DNA from: Ustilaginoidea virens
Lineage: Eukaryota; Ascomycota; Sordariomycetes; Hypocreales; Clavicipitaceae
NCBI RefSeq assembly: GCF_000687475.1
Contig: NC_057319.1
Coordinates: 1,860,001 to 1,924,000 of the forward strand
Length of the DNA: 64,000 nucleotides
Direction: 5' to 3'
Shown here: positions 20,430 to 32,825 of the stretch, in pieces
Position numbering within the stretch: the stretch's first letter is position 1
How the letters are laid out: every line of letters starts with the position of its first letter
Program-made: the position numbers and the translations under genes
The notes under the pieces: model-generated
Told to the model about the DNA's origin: nothing
The model's input: the letters and a program-made list of their open reading frames with translations, nothing else
Database searches by the model: none

Positions 20430-23400
20430 TCATCGTCGGAGTCGCTTATCGCGGTCGCTGGCCAAGTTTCCAACGCCTTCCTCGCTTCGCCTCTTGCGGC
20501 CTCGGTCTTCTCGATAATCTCTCCTATCAATAGGCAGGCTGTTGCCATCCCGAGGTCCCCCGCGAACACCCGTACCAGCGTTCCCCCAGCTTCCACCATG
20601 GTTCTGCCCTTCATTGCGGTGTCGGTTATCTCTGACTCCCATCGCATCTCGTCCACCGCTTTGCGAGACATGTCCGGCGGTGGTGTCACGAGGCTGTCGG
20701 CGTGTTAAATCACGCTCCTCCCTTCCTGCAGTAGCCTCAGGCCCACCTATGAAGCGTCTGTCGCGACTTTCACCGTGGTCCTTGCTGTCGCGCTCACGAT
20801 CTCCACTGCTTCGGCGAGACGGGCGGTTAGATCTGTCCAATCGTCCCTCATGCTCCACACGCGGTCGATCAGCGTCACGTCTCATTTGGTTCTCGCCGCC
20901 GTTGGAGAAGCTCCATACGGTATCATTGCGCTCTTGCCCCGGCGTCGGCGTTGGCGACCCGCCTGCAAGAACTTGAACATCCGAATTGGCCAGCATCTGC
21001 CGTGGCTGGTTGTTGCGAGGTGCAAGAGCACGATTCAGCTCTGGCATATGGGCCTGCGCTTGTTGAAGAGTGTTGTTTATACCCGCAAGCTGCCGTCTAC
21101 CGCCACCCCGTCCTGGGCGATCGATCGGTGTTGGGCCAGTCTGCGTGTCCATTTCGGGGTCGGGGCCGGGGCCGGGGCCGGGGCCGGGGCCGGGTGCGCT
21201 TCGAGAGTTGTGACTTTGTCGATCTGGGCTGTTCACGCCTTGGCCATGATGACGTTGAATACTGTGAGACAGTCCAGAGGGAGGAGGCCCAGACAGCTGA
21301 GCTAAGCGATCGGGGTGAACTCCAGATGCTGGTACTGAATTCATGGCATGCCCGGAAGACGCATCGCTGATGGGGCCCAAGTTCCTATTTCGCCCCACCG
21401 ATAATAGGCTTGCCGGGGTAGCGGATGGCGTCGCTTGCGGGCCACTGCCATGCTCATAACCTCGTCGGCCGCGTCCAGACGATGATGGGCCCATTGGGGG
21501 ACCAGACCATTCTGGGGATGGCTCTGTCGGAGATTCTGGTGCACCACCAAAGCGATGATCTGGTCGCCCGGGTAAGGAGGGCTGTCCATGTCCACCCCCT
21601 CCTCCACGACTCACCCCCCGCCCTCTTCCTCGCGGACCAGAAGGTATATCGAGATTTTGATTCGGCACAGGGTTGAGCCGTCCGTAATTCTGGTCTTGGT
21701 AGGGGGGCGGACGATCATCAAAATCAACCTGTCGTCCCCCGGTCCGGTGGAATCCGGACAGCTCGCGCGGCATTCCTCCTTGAGGACGCTCACTCTCCCT
21801 GCTGTCCACTGGCCGCTCACTCCTAAAGCCACCTGACAGAGGGGAATGGTCTCGAGGGTCACGGCCGCTGTGACGGGGGTCTTGAGCCATATTCCGTCCT
21901 TTCCGGTCGTCGAAAACTGCCGAGGAAGAGGTCTGTTCATTGCCGTGTCGACTCCCGCGTCGTGGAGACTGGCCCCTATGGCCACGCTCGCGGCCGCCGT
22001 CATCCCTACCCAAGCGAGTTGTATTCTCCTCCCGGTCGCCAAGCAGGCCCGCTCGCTCGGGATTAATCGAGTCCATGATCGCGCCGCCAGCCTGTCGACG
22101 GCCCCTTGGCTGACGTTCAGGCTCACCTCCTCTGGATTGTCTTTCTACCGTGTCCTGGGCGAAGAGGGCTGCTCTTTCTGGATTCATTGCCGGCTCGTTT
22201 GACGAGGATAGCGGAGAAGCCTCGTAAGCAGGCGTAGAGGCTTCCTTGGGACGATCGTATGCCCTGCCCACCCGTGGTTCGCGGTACTGTCTTTCACGAT
22301 CCTGTGGCGTTGGCCATGTCGGCTGTTCCATGAGACTACCTTCGTCCTTGGAGTCTGCTGAGCGCCGGTCGCCAGCATCACGCCCACGATTAGAACGCTC
22401 CGAGTCGGACAGACGGAAATCTCTGTGTTCTTTCAAGTCACGGCCATCTCTGGCTTCCCAAGCCTCTCTTGAATCTCGAGGACCGCGAGACTCCCTAGCA
22501 TCTCTGCGTAGATTATGGTCTCCACGAGGTTGGTTGAAACGGTCCTGTGTGAAATGACCGGGTATGGGCACGTCAGGACGACTAGGAAGATTGTGCGATG
22601 GGCGCTCCGGCAACCTATGGCCAATACGCTCATTCTTAGCGACGACGGGCAAAGGAGTGGAGGGTCGAGACTGTTCGGGTGTCACAGCGTGCTTGGCAGG
22701 GTCAAGCGCAGGGGCGGTCAGCTTGACAAGCACTGTTTCCTTGGTTGTGCCGCTGGCGTTGGTCTCTTTAGCAGCTTCTCTGTCTTGAACCTCTCCGTCT
22801 TCTTCTTCCGCCGTGCTAGTCTTCCCGTTGGATGCCCTGCATTCAGACATTAGCATTAGCGTATTGCAGCTCAAAGAGATCGTAGCCGGTTCATACCTGT
22901 CACCCTGAGGTTTAAAATCAGGGGCATTTGGTCGCAAGTCGAAGCCCATCGCTACACTAGGTTCCTGCCGAGATCCGATAGCCTGTTTGCAAGTCAGTCA
23001 ACAGAATCTAGTCACGGTCAAGAGTCAAGGCTCAACGAACGGCATTCTGACGGAAAGCTTGTACCATGACCCATTTGGACTTTCGACGCTGCAGTTCGGA
23101 CATTGCACCCTGAGCTGCAACCGACAGATCGACACGACCACCCTCCTCATCATCAGCCGAGGCTTTGGTCACGGCTTCCCGTCTCGTGATATTTTGGAGC
23201 TGAGCTGTGAATTGAGTCGCCATGAAATCCACGGCGGGGAAGTAGTCAAGCACCGTTTTGAGAACCGTGATGCCATTTCGTATGTGCATCCATTCAGAGC
23301 CGCCCAGGCAGTTTTTAAGTGCCATGTTCAAATTCTTATGCCACCTAAACAAGAGATCCCTGAATTGCGCATGTTCCACAAACGTTTCCGGCTTGCCCTC

Positions 23401-26400
23401 GTCGTTGACGGTAAGAGCAAAACCAAAATGCGGATGGTCGGCGGTTCCTTTGCCTTCCTTATCGTAGGCGCCCATCTTATCTCCGTCCTTTGCATTTTTA
23501 CCATCCATGTCAACGGTCAGCAGGTCGTTTTTGTGCCATCTAGACAGATCTTCCAATATTAGCTTCAAGAAGCGGCCGAAGTGCTCTGCTTCTCGCACGG
23601 TACAAGTGAAAATCAGTGACCGAAGCCGGTTTGCGTTGAAAAGCCGGTCATAAAACGGCATGAGCCTAAAGACTGGCGCATTCCACTCATGCAGAGCCTT
23701 GATGTAACGGAATGTGAACTCTGCATCAGCAGGAGACAAGAGGACACGGGGCAGGAAGCATTGCTCCAGCAAGATGTCAGCCACACTTTCTGGCTTGGCA
23801 GACGGTTCTGGGAAAGAATTCTGGAACTGCCTCGTCAAAAAGTACTTCCATTTCGCTTTGCGCAGTCCATGCTCGCTCAATTCATCGAGCAGGTAACCTT
23901 GCAGGTCCATAAGCTCTTTTCGTTTTTCGTTTCGGAGGTCAACCGCTTTCCGACTCATATCAGACCTGTCGCTGGAGAGCGATTGCCACTCGCTCATGAT
24001 GCGTTGACGTTCTCGCACGTAAACCTCTTCGGGGAAACACAGGTCGCCGAGCTGCAATGCCCAGAAAGTGACGTACGACTCGGGAGTTACCTTTTGCCAC
24101 ACTTCCGGTCGTACAGTTGCTCGGACGGCGTCAATGATAGGTTCAAGAATGTTATTTGTCGTCCGAGTGAGTGAAACGTCATTCGATTTCTGCACAGACG
24201 TCAGAACACTGTTCTTTCCGTGTCAAATCCAAGTTGCTCCGAGTCACTTACCGGTTCATCACTGTCGCCAGCCTTTTCTTGTGTTTTCGATTCCAGAAGT
24301 TCTTCTCTCTGAGCCTTGGCCTCCGACATGTTCAGATCACCCTCAGTGTCAGTTGTGGACCTTGAAGCAAGTTCTTTCCTCTTGGTTTTCCCTTCCTTCC
24401 ACGGGAAGATGCGATGGGCAAGGCTCGTCCTACCAATGAGGAATGCCAAGCTGGGATCCAGGCCAAACGATTGGATCAGCTCGGAAACAGACGGAACAAT
24501 AGCGTCAAAAACACCAGGTTCCAAGTTACTCCAAAGAAAATCAAGGTACTGGATCAAAATCTGATGTGAGTCATCCACAACCGCAGAGAGATACTTAATA
24601 TGGGCCTCCTCCTCTGGAATTTGGAATATTGCGACCTGTCGGTATTGCGCCAAGTTGATAAGTAGCCGAGCTGCCAGCTTGGAATCTACCAAGGCTTGGA
24701 TGAGACGCTTGGAACTCTTAGCGTTCTCGATTCGTCGATCCTGTGCCCGGATCAAAGTATATCGTCTCAGCCAAGCGCCGCCAGCCATTGACAAGATCTG
24801 ATAATCAGTAAAATCCGCAGCGTCCACAATACCGCCCATGGTAGAAATGAATTCTTTGAGGATGATGAGATCTGTAGAATTGCCGCGGAATAGCTGATCA
24901 TCGACATATTGTAAAACTGGGGTTGGGCTCAGGAGCTGATATCGACGGAAAATTTTGCCCGAGAAGCGGGAAAGAGCTTGCAACCACTTGCTCGTTGTAA
25001 GAGCATGCTCGGCCTGTGTACGGCTGCGCGACTTTCCCAGAGAGTTGAGTAATGACCAGACGAGTACATCATAGGAAAGGTCGGTAAAGTACTTGGCACA
25101 CTCAACAAAGGCTTCAATCAAGTTGGGGTAAGACTCCAACTGCTCAAAGGCGACCCGGAATACAATGCCAGGAGACGAATAGCTTGTTTTGGCAAGCTGC
25201 TTGGCCATTTCACCGAGATTCGTCAAGGAAACGCGCTTCATTGTGCCTCGCGTATCCGAGATGGCTCGTGCAAAAGCCGCCTTCATAGCAGGCAGCCGGG
25301 AAATCTGGCCCTCAAACCACTCTGCATACATCGAGTATCTTGTAGTCAGGGGATATCTTTTCAACAGGTCCCAAATGGCGTTGACGACAGATGCATTCGC
25401 CTTGGTGTGACTGAGTGCAGGTAGCAGTAGCCTGCGCAAGAGGTCATGCCATCGTGTTAGGTTTGCATCTGAAGAATCAACCGCTAGACTCTTCGCTCCG
25501 ATGCTGGCCAATTTAGATAGCAAGGCTTCGTCTTTGCCAATATTCACTCCGGACAGGTTGAGGAAGGTGTTGCATAGCGTAAACACGTCATCCACCGATT
25601 GGCAAACCGGTATATTGTCAGTCCACTCGTCCCAATAAAAACGGTAGTTTTGATTTTCGTTGACGTCGAAAATCTCCGGATATGGCCAGCGCCACTGTTT
25701 TTTCGCCATTGGTCTGTGAAGCCGCACGCTGCCTTTGGGCATGCCTGACTGATCTATGTCAGGGAGCTGCTTAATAGGACACTCCGTGGACGTGTTTGCT
25801 TTCGGTTTTGTGTCGCTGTACACTTTCTCCAGGCAGACGTGAAGGATGCGATGTATTCTCTGGAGAACGTCTGGGAAGACTTCTGGTATCCAGGGAAACC
25901 GACCAAGTATGAACAGCGACTCCGGTATCGCGCCGATGGTGAGTAGTTGGATCAGTAAAGAGACTTTCTGTTCTAGTGGTTCTGGGAGCTTGTTTTTGTC
26001 GTCGGCTTCATCTTTCATCGTCTGCTTTTGTTCCAACTCGATCTTCTTCACGAAGTCCCATCTTGGAGCGCTTGCTGCATTCGGGATATCTTCGTCTCCT
26101 TGCGGAAGAACTCCAGCCATTAAGAGTGCGTTCATTTGACCACCGCCTCGAGCCGCGCGTTCCTGGATTTCCAACTTTTCTGCTTCCTCCTCGCGAACTC
26201 GTTCCATACCACCATCGGGTGGTGACAAGTGGGGGTACAAATCAGTAAGAGAAAGGAATCCAATCTTAATCAGCAGAGCCGCGAGGTAGAGCAGGTTTGC
26301 AGGCAAAACGTCAGTTTCGTCGCGCAGATCAGAATTGTAGAACAATAGCTTAAAGCCGAGAAGCTGTGCGGCAACACGGTTGCCTGGAGGAGGCAAGGTT

Positions 26401-27851
26401 TGGGTTTCCTCCACCCACTGCTGTTCGAAATCAGTATCCTCTTTATCCTGCTGACCATTAGTAGATTTGACCTGTTGCCGGTCGGAGCCACCGATTTGCC
26501 TACCGCCCAGTTCGAAAAAGGCAGCAAGGTGTACCTCCCTAGCTCTGTCCCAAAATTCAATGTCCCTTTTCCGTTTGTGTTCGGCTATGTGGGCCTCATC
26601 TTCCTCTGTCGTGGTCCAATGCATGTAGCCAGGATTCGCCCATGGGGGCAGGCCACCGTAGTAGAAGGAGTCGTATCTCAAGTGCGAACGCGGCCACCAC
26701 GAACTGACTCTCAAAAACTTGACTAGAAACTTGTAATGCTTAATCAATACAGCGGCGGCAACATCAAGTGTCACATCGAGCGCGCGCCCAACGTCCAAGT
26801 CGAAAGTACCAATCAGTCCTTTGATTCTTTCAAAGGTCTGCTCAGCCAGCTCTGGCTGTGGCGGGGTTATGCTGTTGATTGAGAACAGCTCTGTAATTAG
26901 TTTGGAGTAGCCTTCCGTTTCTTCGCGGAGCAGGTTATAGTTTGCCTGGCGATACAACAGATTCGTAGCTTGGCGAACACCGAGCCTGGCGAAATTGTCC
27001 CTGATCAAGCCCAGCTGTTGCAGGATCGGGGCGTCCAAGACCTGGCGCATCAGCGCGGGAGAGACCTCGGTCGCTATCAAGAATTCGCGAAGCTTCGGTT
27101 GATACATGCTTGAATCAATGTCCATCATGATGGCCAAGGAGTCAAGCAGGAGGGCATGAGGGGAGAAATCGTAGTCATCTTCAACAGCATCCAAAGTTTC
27201 CTCGCCCATAATCTCCTTGACACATGCCCCAGCATCCTGCGCCTCCAATCTGTTTGTCAATACTGCTTGAATGAACTCTTGGAACAACATGGAAAGCTCC
27301 GTAATGTCGACGTCTTCTCGAGCCTGAATGCCATGCTGGACAATTTCATCTCGTCCGCGCGCTTTCCACGTTTGTATCTTGTCGTCCGTAAGAAGTTCGT
27401 ATTGATATGAGGGCAACGGAGTCGTTGGTTGCCTCAAAGTCTCAGCCGCTGGTTTTGTAGAAGCGGGAGAGCTGGGTGTCTTTGGAACTTGCGTCTGGTT
27501 GGAAGCAGATGGAGCGTTTCTCGTAGAAGACGGCGAAGGAGAGGTATGTTTGGACGGGGACGGTGACGGTGGTTGGAGTTGGGTGGCACCTGCGTTTCTA
27601 GGATGACTTTGTTGAGTATCATTTTGCTGATTGTCGTGTTGACTGCTTCCCCCGCGCCCATGATTTTGTGATGAATCACGGCGGCTAATACCACCGCGAT
27701 AACCCTGAGGTAGATGACCTCCTCGGCCTCGACCACGGCCCGCACCATCGTTTGTCTCATATTGTGACAGGTTTGCATCGCCTGACCATTGAGGTGACGG
27801 TCTGCCTCCATCAACCGAGGGCCGGTCTAGCCTCTTCCGCTTGAGAGGCAT
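20430..27851 (-). CDS. THO2: THO complex subunit 2
   Basis: Four minus-strand exons: 24252-27851, 23041-24189, 22897-22982 and 20430-22836, giving 2413 residues, the usual size of fungal Tho2. The three introns (62, 58 and 60 bp) keep frame; donors are GTAAGT, GTTCGT and GTATGA. After a low-complexity N-terminus (about 1-130) comes the large helical THOC2 core. Exon 2 carries the Tho2 signature (VTPESYVTFWALQLGDLCFP, then LLSPADAEFTFRYIKALHEW). The last roughly 830 residues are charged and disordered (R, D, G, P, S), with a GPGPGP run coded by a GGGGCC-like array near 21160, ending in the basic KRLRR. Tho2 is the scaffold of the THO/TREX complex, coupling transcription elongation to mRNA packaging and export and limiting R-loops. 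It diverges from MET2. Confidence 0.93.
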
Positions 27852-28403
27852 GACGCGGATATTGATGGTCCGTCGCGAGAAGTACCGGATCTATATCATT
27901 TGCGCCAGGGGTCCCACGCGAATATGGAGAGTGGGCAATAACAATTGTCGTGATGTGTCGAAAGAAGAAATCGGCGACTCGCGATGAGAGGAAATCCAAG
28001 TTCAGCCTCCAAGACGGACGTAGAAGGCGAGTTTTGGCTATCAATAGAGGAGCTAGCGTGACTGCAAGGGTTAATGTCAAGATGGGTATCGTCGCGAAAG
28101 GAAAGGGCAAAAAGAGCACATTTAGGTGGGCTTGGGTAAGCTTCGATGATGCGAACAAGGAAACAACCGCTCCAGATTTCAGCCAGCCCTCGCAAGCCAG
28201 CTGCCTTGTCCTGAGTGAGCAGGACTGTTCAAAGGGTCTAGGCGATTGGGTTGGGTAGGCGTGCATCAACGACGTAGTGGAAAGGATTGATATCAAGAGC
28301 TCCACGTCCACGTTTGCCAGCCGCCAAGCCGAAGTGCAGCCTTGCAACTCATCAGACTCCACCAGGAAGCTGCAAACTTTTGTGACGTGCAAAACCGATC
28401 AAG

Positions 28404-28411
28404 GTCACGTG
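28404..28411 (+). promoter_or_regulatory. Cbf1-type E-box in MET2 promoter
   Basis: GTCACGTG lies 373 bp upstream of the MET2 start codon and fits the Cbf1 consensus RTCACRTG. In yeast, Cbf1-Met28-Met4 bind this element to activate sulfur amino acid genes. That it works here is inference; filamentous fungi also use CYS-3/MetR-type factors. Confidence 0.4.
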
Positions 28412-28783
28412 CTTGCGCACTTGGCATCCGCTTTTCCAGCAGACCGGCAACGATTCGGCGTGGGTGGGCTGATGGCACCCGCAAGTGCTGACACATGATT
28501 GGGCACGACGGGTTGGTCAAGTAAGCTGGAGTCTCGTGTCCGTTTGTTCCAGGAGAAGTTGGAACTCTGAACATTACGAAATTGGGGTTTTTTCTCGATT
28601 GCGTGAAAGTTTCTTCATCGCTCCGAGTAGTGGCTGATAGCCCATTTGTCGAGTTTTTATTTTCCTCGCACCGACAGTGTCGTATGACGCCTTCTTCATC
28701 ACCAAGCCAGAGCGTCTTGAACTTTGCCGCAACCCTCCGTTGTCGGGGCCCCAATTCCAATCTCTGCGCAGAGAAGAGAAGAC

Positions 28784-30630
28784 ATGATGGCCCAAGACAC
28801 AGCCGCCGAGGGCAGCCTAAAACCACAATACGGTCAGTTAATCTACAAGTTTCTCTTGATCATTACATCAGAATGTCTTTCGCCCACCGCATATTACATC
28901 TCCCATATTCACTGTGGATGAACCACTTCCCGCCCTCCGTACCTTCGATATCTTCCTCTTCCTCCTCCCCGCCTTTTTTTTCTTGCATTTTTTTTTTTTT
29001 TTTTTGCGATTTTCGTTTCGTATTCCACTACTCAAAATAGTATAGTTACTGAATACCCGTAAGAAAAGAGGCAATCGCAACCTGAGAATCCATTCGCTGC
29101 TTTGATACCAGATCAGCAGATTGCCGTTATTCCCCAGTTCACTCTTGAGTCCGGCATCACTCTTTCCAATGTACCCGTCGCCTATACAACAAGGGGAAGA
29201 TTGAATGAACACGGTGACAATGCCATGGTCATCTGCCACGCTCTCACAGGCAGCGCTGATGTGAGTGACTGGTGGGGGCCTTTATTGGGCGGTCCTGGGC
29301 GAGGTTTTGACACGTCAAGATTCTTCGTTGTCTGCATGAACAGTCTTGGTAGTCCTTATGGCACCGCGAGTCCTGTCACTGCCAAGGATGGCGATGAGTC
29401 AAAGGGTCGCTATGGTCCCGAATTTCCCCTAACAACTATACGTGACGATATCAAGTAAGTGTCCCACGTCCCGCAAGTCAACACTCGCGAGGGTCTTGTT
29501 GTTTCTGGACAACAGGGTCTCGCAAAACCTCACTCTGTACCGTGGCCGCCAAATACAGTCAAGTGAGCAAGACGCTGACCCGCCGCAGCCTCCACAAACT
29601 CCTCCTGGATGACTTGGGGGTGAGACAGATAGCTGCCGTCATTGGCGGGTCACTAGGAGGCATGTTTGTTCTTGAATGGGCCTATTTTGGCAAAGAATAC
29701 GTACGATGCATTGTTCCCATTGCCACGTCCAGTCGGCATAGCGCATGGGGCATCAGCTGGGGTGAAGCCCAGCGACAGAGCATCTACGCCGACCCCAAAT
29801 ACGACGACGGCTATTACCCATTCGATGACCCGCCAGCTACGGGTCTGGGCGCTGCCCGAATGGCTGCTTTGCTGACCTACAGAAGTCGGAATTCCTTTGA
29901 GTCACGCTTTGGCCGCAACACCCCCGATCCTTCCAAGGTGCAGACAATCCGAGAGCGACTGCGGCCAAGTACTCCATCCGAAGCCCATTTCTACATCCAC
30001 AACGACGGCCACAACGTGAAGCGCAAGAGCATCTCACGTCGCTGTAGCGGATCCAGTGACAAGGAGGCAGCACCGTCTCCGCGCGCCGACTTTCTCGACC
30101 CTCAGTTTCATGGACCTCGAGGGGAGGAAGGAAACAGCACCAGCCTCGCTGGCGGCGACGCGCTCCCTACTTCCAATTACTTCTCAGCGCAATCATACCT
30201 GCGATACCAGGGCACGAAGTTTGTGAAGCGGTTCGACAGCAATTGCTACATTGCCATGACCCGCAAACTCGATACACATGATGTATCACGAGGTCGGGCG
30301 GACACAGTCGCTGATGCCTTGGCCTTGATTGAGCAGCCCACGCTGGTTCTGGGTATCGAGAGTGACGGTCTGTTCACATTTGCAGAGCAGGAGGAGATTG
30401 CGAAGCACGTCAAGAATGCGCGCTTGGAGCGGATTAAGAGCACCGAGGGCCATGACGCTTTCCTCTTGCAGTTTGAGCAGGTGAATAACTACACTCTGGC
30501 GTTTTTGAAGGAGGTTCTACCCGATATCATGAACAAGGGGGCGGCAGCGCCGGAGGAATCTGGTGTTTACAAGTTGACCAAGTCTAGTACGTTTGGTGAA
30601 GCAGAGGTCGAGGACATTACTGCGTGGTAG
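28784..30630 (+). CDS. MET2: Homoserine O-acetyltransferase
   Basis: Exons 28784-28832, 29064-29454 and 29589-30630 (493 residues). Introns are 231 bp (GTCAGT...TTACTGAA...TAAG) and 134 bp (GTAAGT...GCTGAC...GCAG). The first acceptor was chosen because it alone restores the conserved PENPFAALIPDQ start of the catalytic domain. The enzyme transfers acetate from acetyl-CoA to homoserine for methionine synthesis by direct sulfhydrylation. The alpha/beta-hydrolase triad is visible: Ser168 in GGSLGGM, Asp about 406 in ESDGLF and His about 435 in EGHDAF. A low-complexity insert rich in Lys, Arg and Ser separates the core from the lid region, as in other fungal enzymes. The two N-terminal ATG codons are adjacent; I use the first. 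Upstream lies an E-box, and THO2 diverges from it. Confidence 0.92.
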
Positions 30631-31319
30631 TACCACATCAGGGCTCTACCATCCGGACGGATGAGTAAGTGGAGAGAATGGTTCCGGAATGCTCTCCCTC
30701 GCTGTACATTTACAGTTCTGGTTCACATGCATAGTAGGCAGTTGCTCGACGAATTCAACATGGTTGAGAAACTATACGTTTCATCAAGCGAGAAGAAGAC
30801 TTTCTATTCCAGAAAAGGGAAAGAGAATCGGCGCGTGTATTTCAACACTGACTAGTGCTTCACGATTCGTTTCCCTAGCCTCACTAATTGCTACACATCG
30901 TTGATGGATGCGTCATTTGGCCAGTGAATACGGGGCACATCTCGTCTTATCAGGCAACCTGGGAACTTCCGATAATGTAACGCTTGCTCACCGATTGGGG
31001 AATCCACCCAAACCAAGATCTGCGGAGCTTTGGAGGCGACACTCGGCATTAAATATGCATTCGGCAGCAGCAAATGTCTACAGTGCAACGTAATAAGTGT
31101 CCCATTCCATCTCATATATGCGACGCTCTGGTTGCTGCCACGGCCACTCCAACGGTGAGACGTCGGCAAACTTACTCGTTGTGGTAACAGCTAGCTACGT
31201 CGTGTTGTCGAGTTTCCACCCATGTCCCTTGTGGGTTCCAAACTTTTCATAATTAGAGCAGATATCAAAGACGGACGCATCAAAGGGGTGGTATCTGGCC
31301 GGGAGGCGGGAGGAGGAAG

Positions 31320-31341
31320 CCCCCCCCCCCCCCCCCCCCCC
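31320..31341. repeat. Poly-C tract of 22 nt
   Basis: A homopolymer in intergenic DNA, the same length as the tract at 7746-7767. Confidence 0.85.
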
Positions 31342-32811
31342 AAGTAACTCACGACAACGGCAATGAGACCTGGGGGTTGATGGGTTATTTCAGCACGGGA
31401 AATTTGTCCGTCCTGATGTGCCAATGACCCCAATCTCACATGCCAGCCATCGGTGGCCAGATTTATTCCACGGTCAATAATCTTTCTTGTCGACGTCTTA
31501 GCCATATCCCCCATCCAAGGGCTTGAACCAGACGACCAGACGTGAAGAAGGCGTGCTGCGCACAAGCATAGCATGCCCGCTCTGGCATGGGGGGCAGGGC
31601 ATCGGGGATCGGTCTAGCGCTTTGGAAACGCGAAAAGGCGATTGACACAAGGCCGACTCGGGCCAGCACATCGTGTAATTACATCTTGTAGTATACACGT
31701 CGGGATTATGGCCGCTCAGGCAGAGAATGAGCTTTCTCTTCGCAGGGGTGCTGCATGGCAATGAATCACGCACGACCTGACCTGGTTGGCAACGAAGTGC
31801 AGATGCATGCTGGACCTTGTAGCTCGCTTCGGGTCGTCTTTAACACTCTGGCTGGCTTAGAAGGCATTGGTAGATTTGAATTCCTGTGCATAGCATGGTC
31901 CCTTGTACTATGCATAAGGCAAGAGCCCGATGCTGTCGGTTGCTGTAAGCGGACGCCTGCTGCAGCCGGTTTCCGGCAGGATCACCCACCAGGGGGGAGG
32001 GGGGAGGGATACCCCGTTTCGAACAAACAAACAACTAGGACAGCTGAATAACCGGTCACTTGACTCAAGACGCGCCGCTGTTCCTGACGTGGCCTAAGAA
32101 AAAGCGTATTACTGAGGGCCTTCGTTGGCATTCGACTTGGTGGTTCCACTGGTATTGAAAAAGGAACGCAGGGAGAATGTTTCAAAAGGCACTAGAAGGA
32201 ATGGAGAAGTTTCACTGTCCGTGATCTGCAACAATTGGCGTAGTGGGACTGTGGACACGCGGAGCTGATCCATCAATCGGGACGAAGGCTTGTAGCCGTC
32301 CATGAAAGCCTAAATGAGTCATGTGTCCCCCCATCGCCCAGTCCTTCGCCCCCCATCGCCGGTCCAGTGGGGGGAAAGTAGTGTCACGCAGAGCCCGAAA
32401 AGACGCGCGGCAAATCTGGGCAGTAAGTAAACGTGGCGCATTTGTGCGCTTTTGGTAGTCGGAGGAGGAGGAGAGAAGCAGATGGAAAGGATCGTGACGC
32501 ACTCGTGCACTTTTGGCAGGAGGAGGAGGAGGAGGAGGAGGAGGAGGAGCGAAGCGGATCGAAGGGAACGTGGCGTACTTGGATAGGCTTCGTAATGATC
32601 GTATAATAAGCTCTCAGCATGAAGCGGGTATTTGGCAGCAATAGGGCGGGCGGCTAGCTGGTGCTGGGTGTTGTTGGTTTAAGTCTCTTCGGGCTTTTCG
32701 ACATTTGACTCCGAGGGGCCGTAAGCAAAGAAGCAAGCAGGCTGCAGGAGCTGGCGAACGAGCTGTCAGAGCTGATGATCAGCCTCGCGGGATCGACGCC
32801 CAAGGACGGGC

Positions 32812-32825
32812 GTCACGTGACGTCA
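32812..32825. promoter_or_regulatory. Overlapping E-box and CRE palindromes
   Basis: GTCACGTGAC (32812-32821) overlaps TGACGTCA (32818-32825). Each is a perfect palindromic bHLH or bZIP site. The nearest downstream gene, the phosphate transporter, starts about 2.4 kb away. CACGTG is the core recognised by Pho4/NUC-1-type regulators, but the distance makes a link speculative. Confidence 0.35.
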
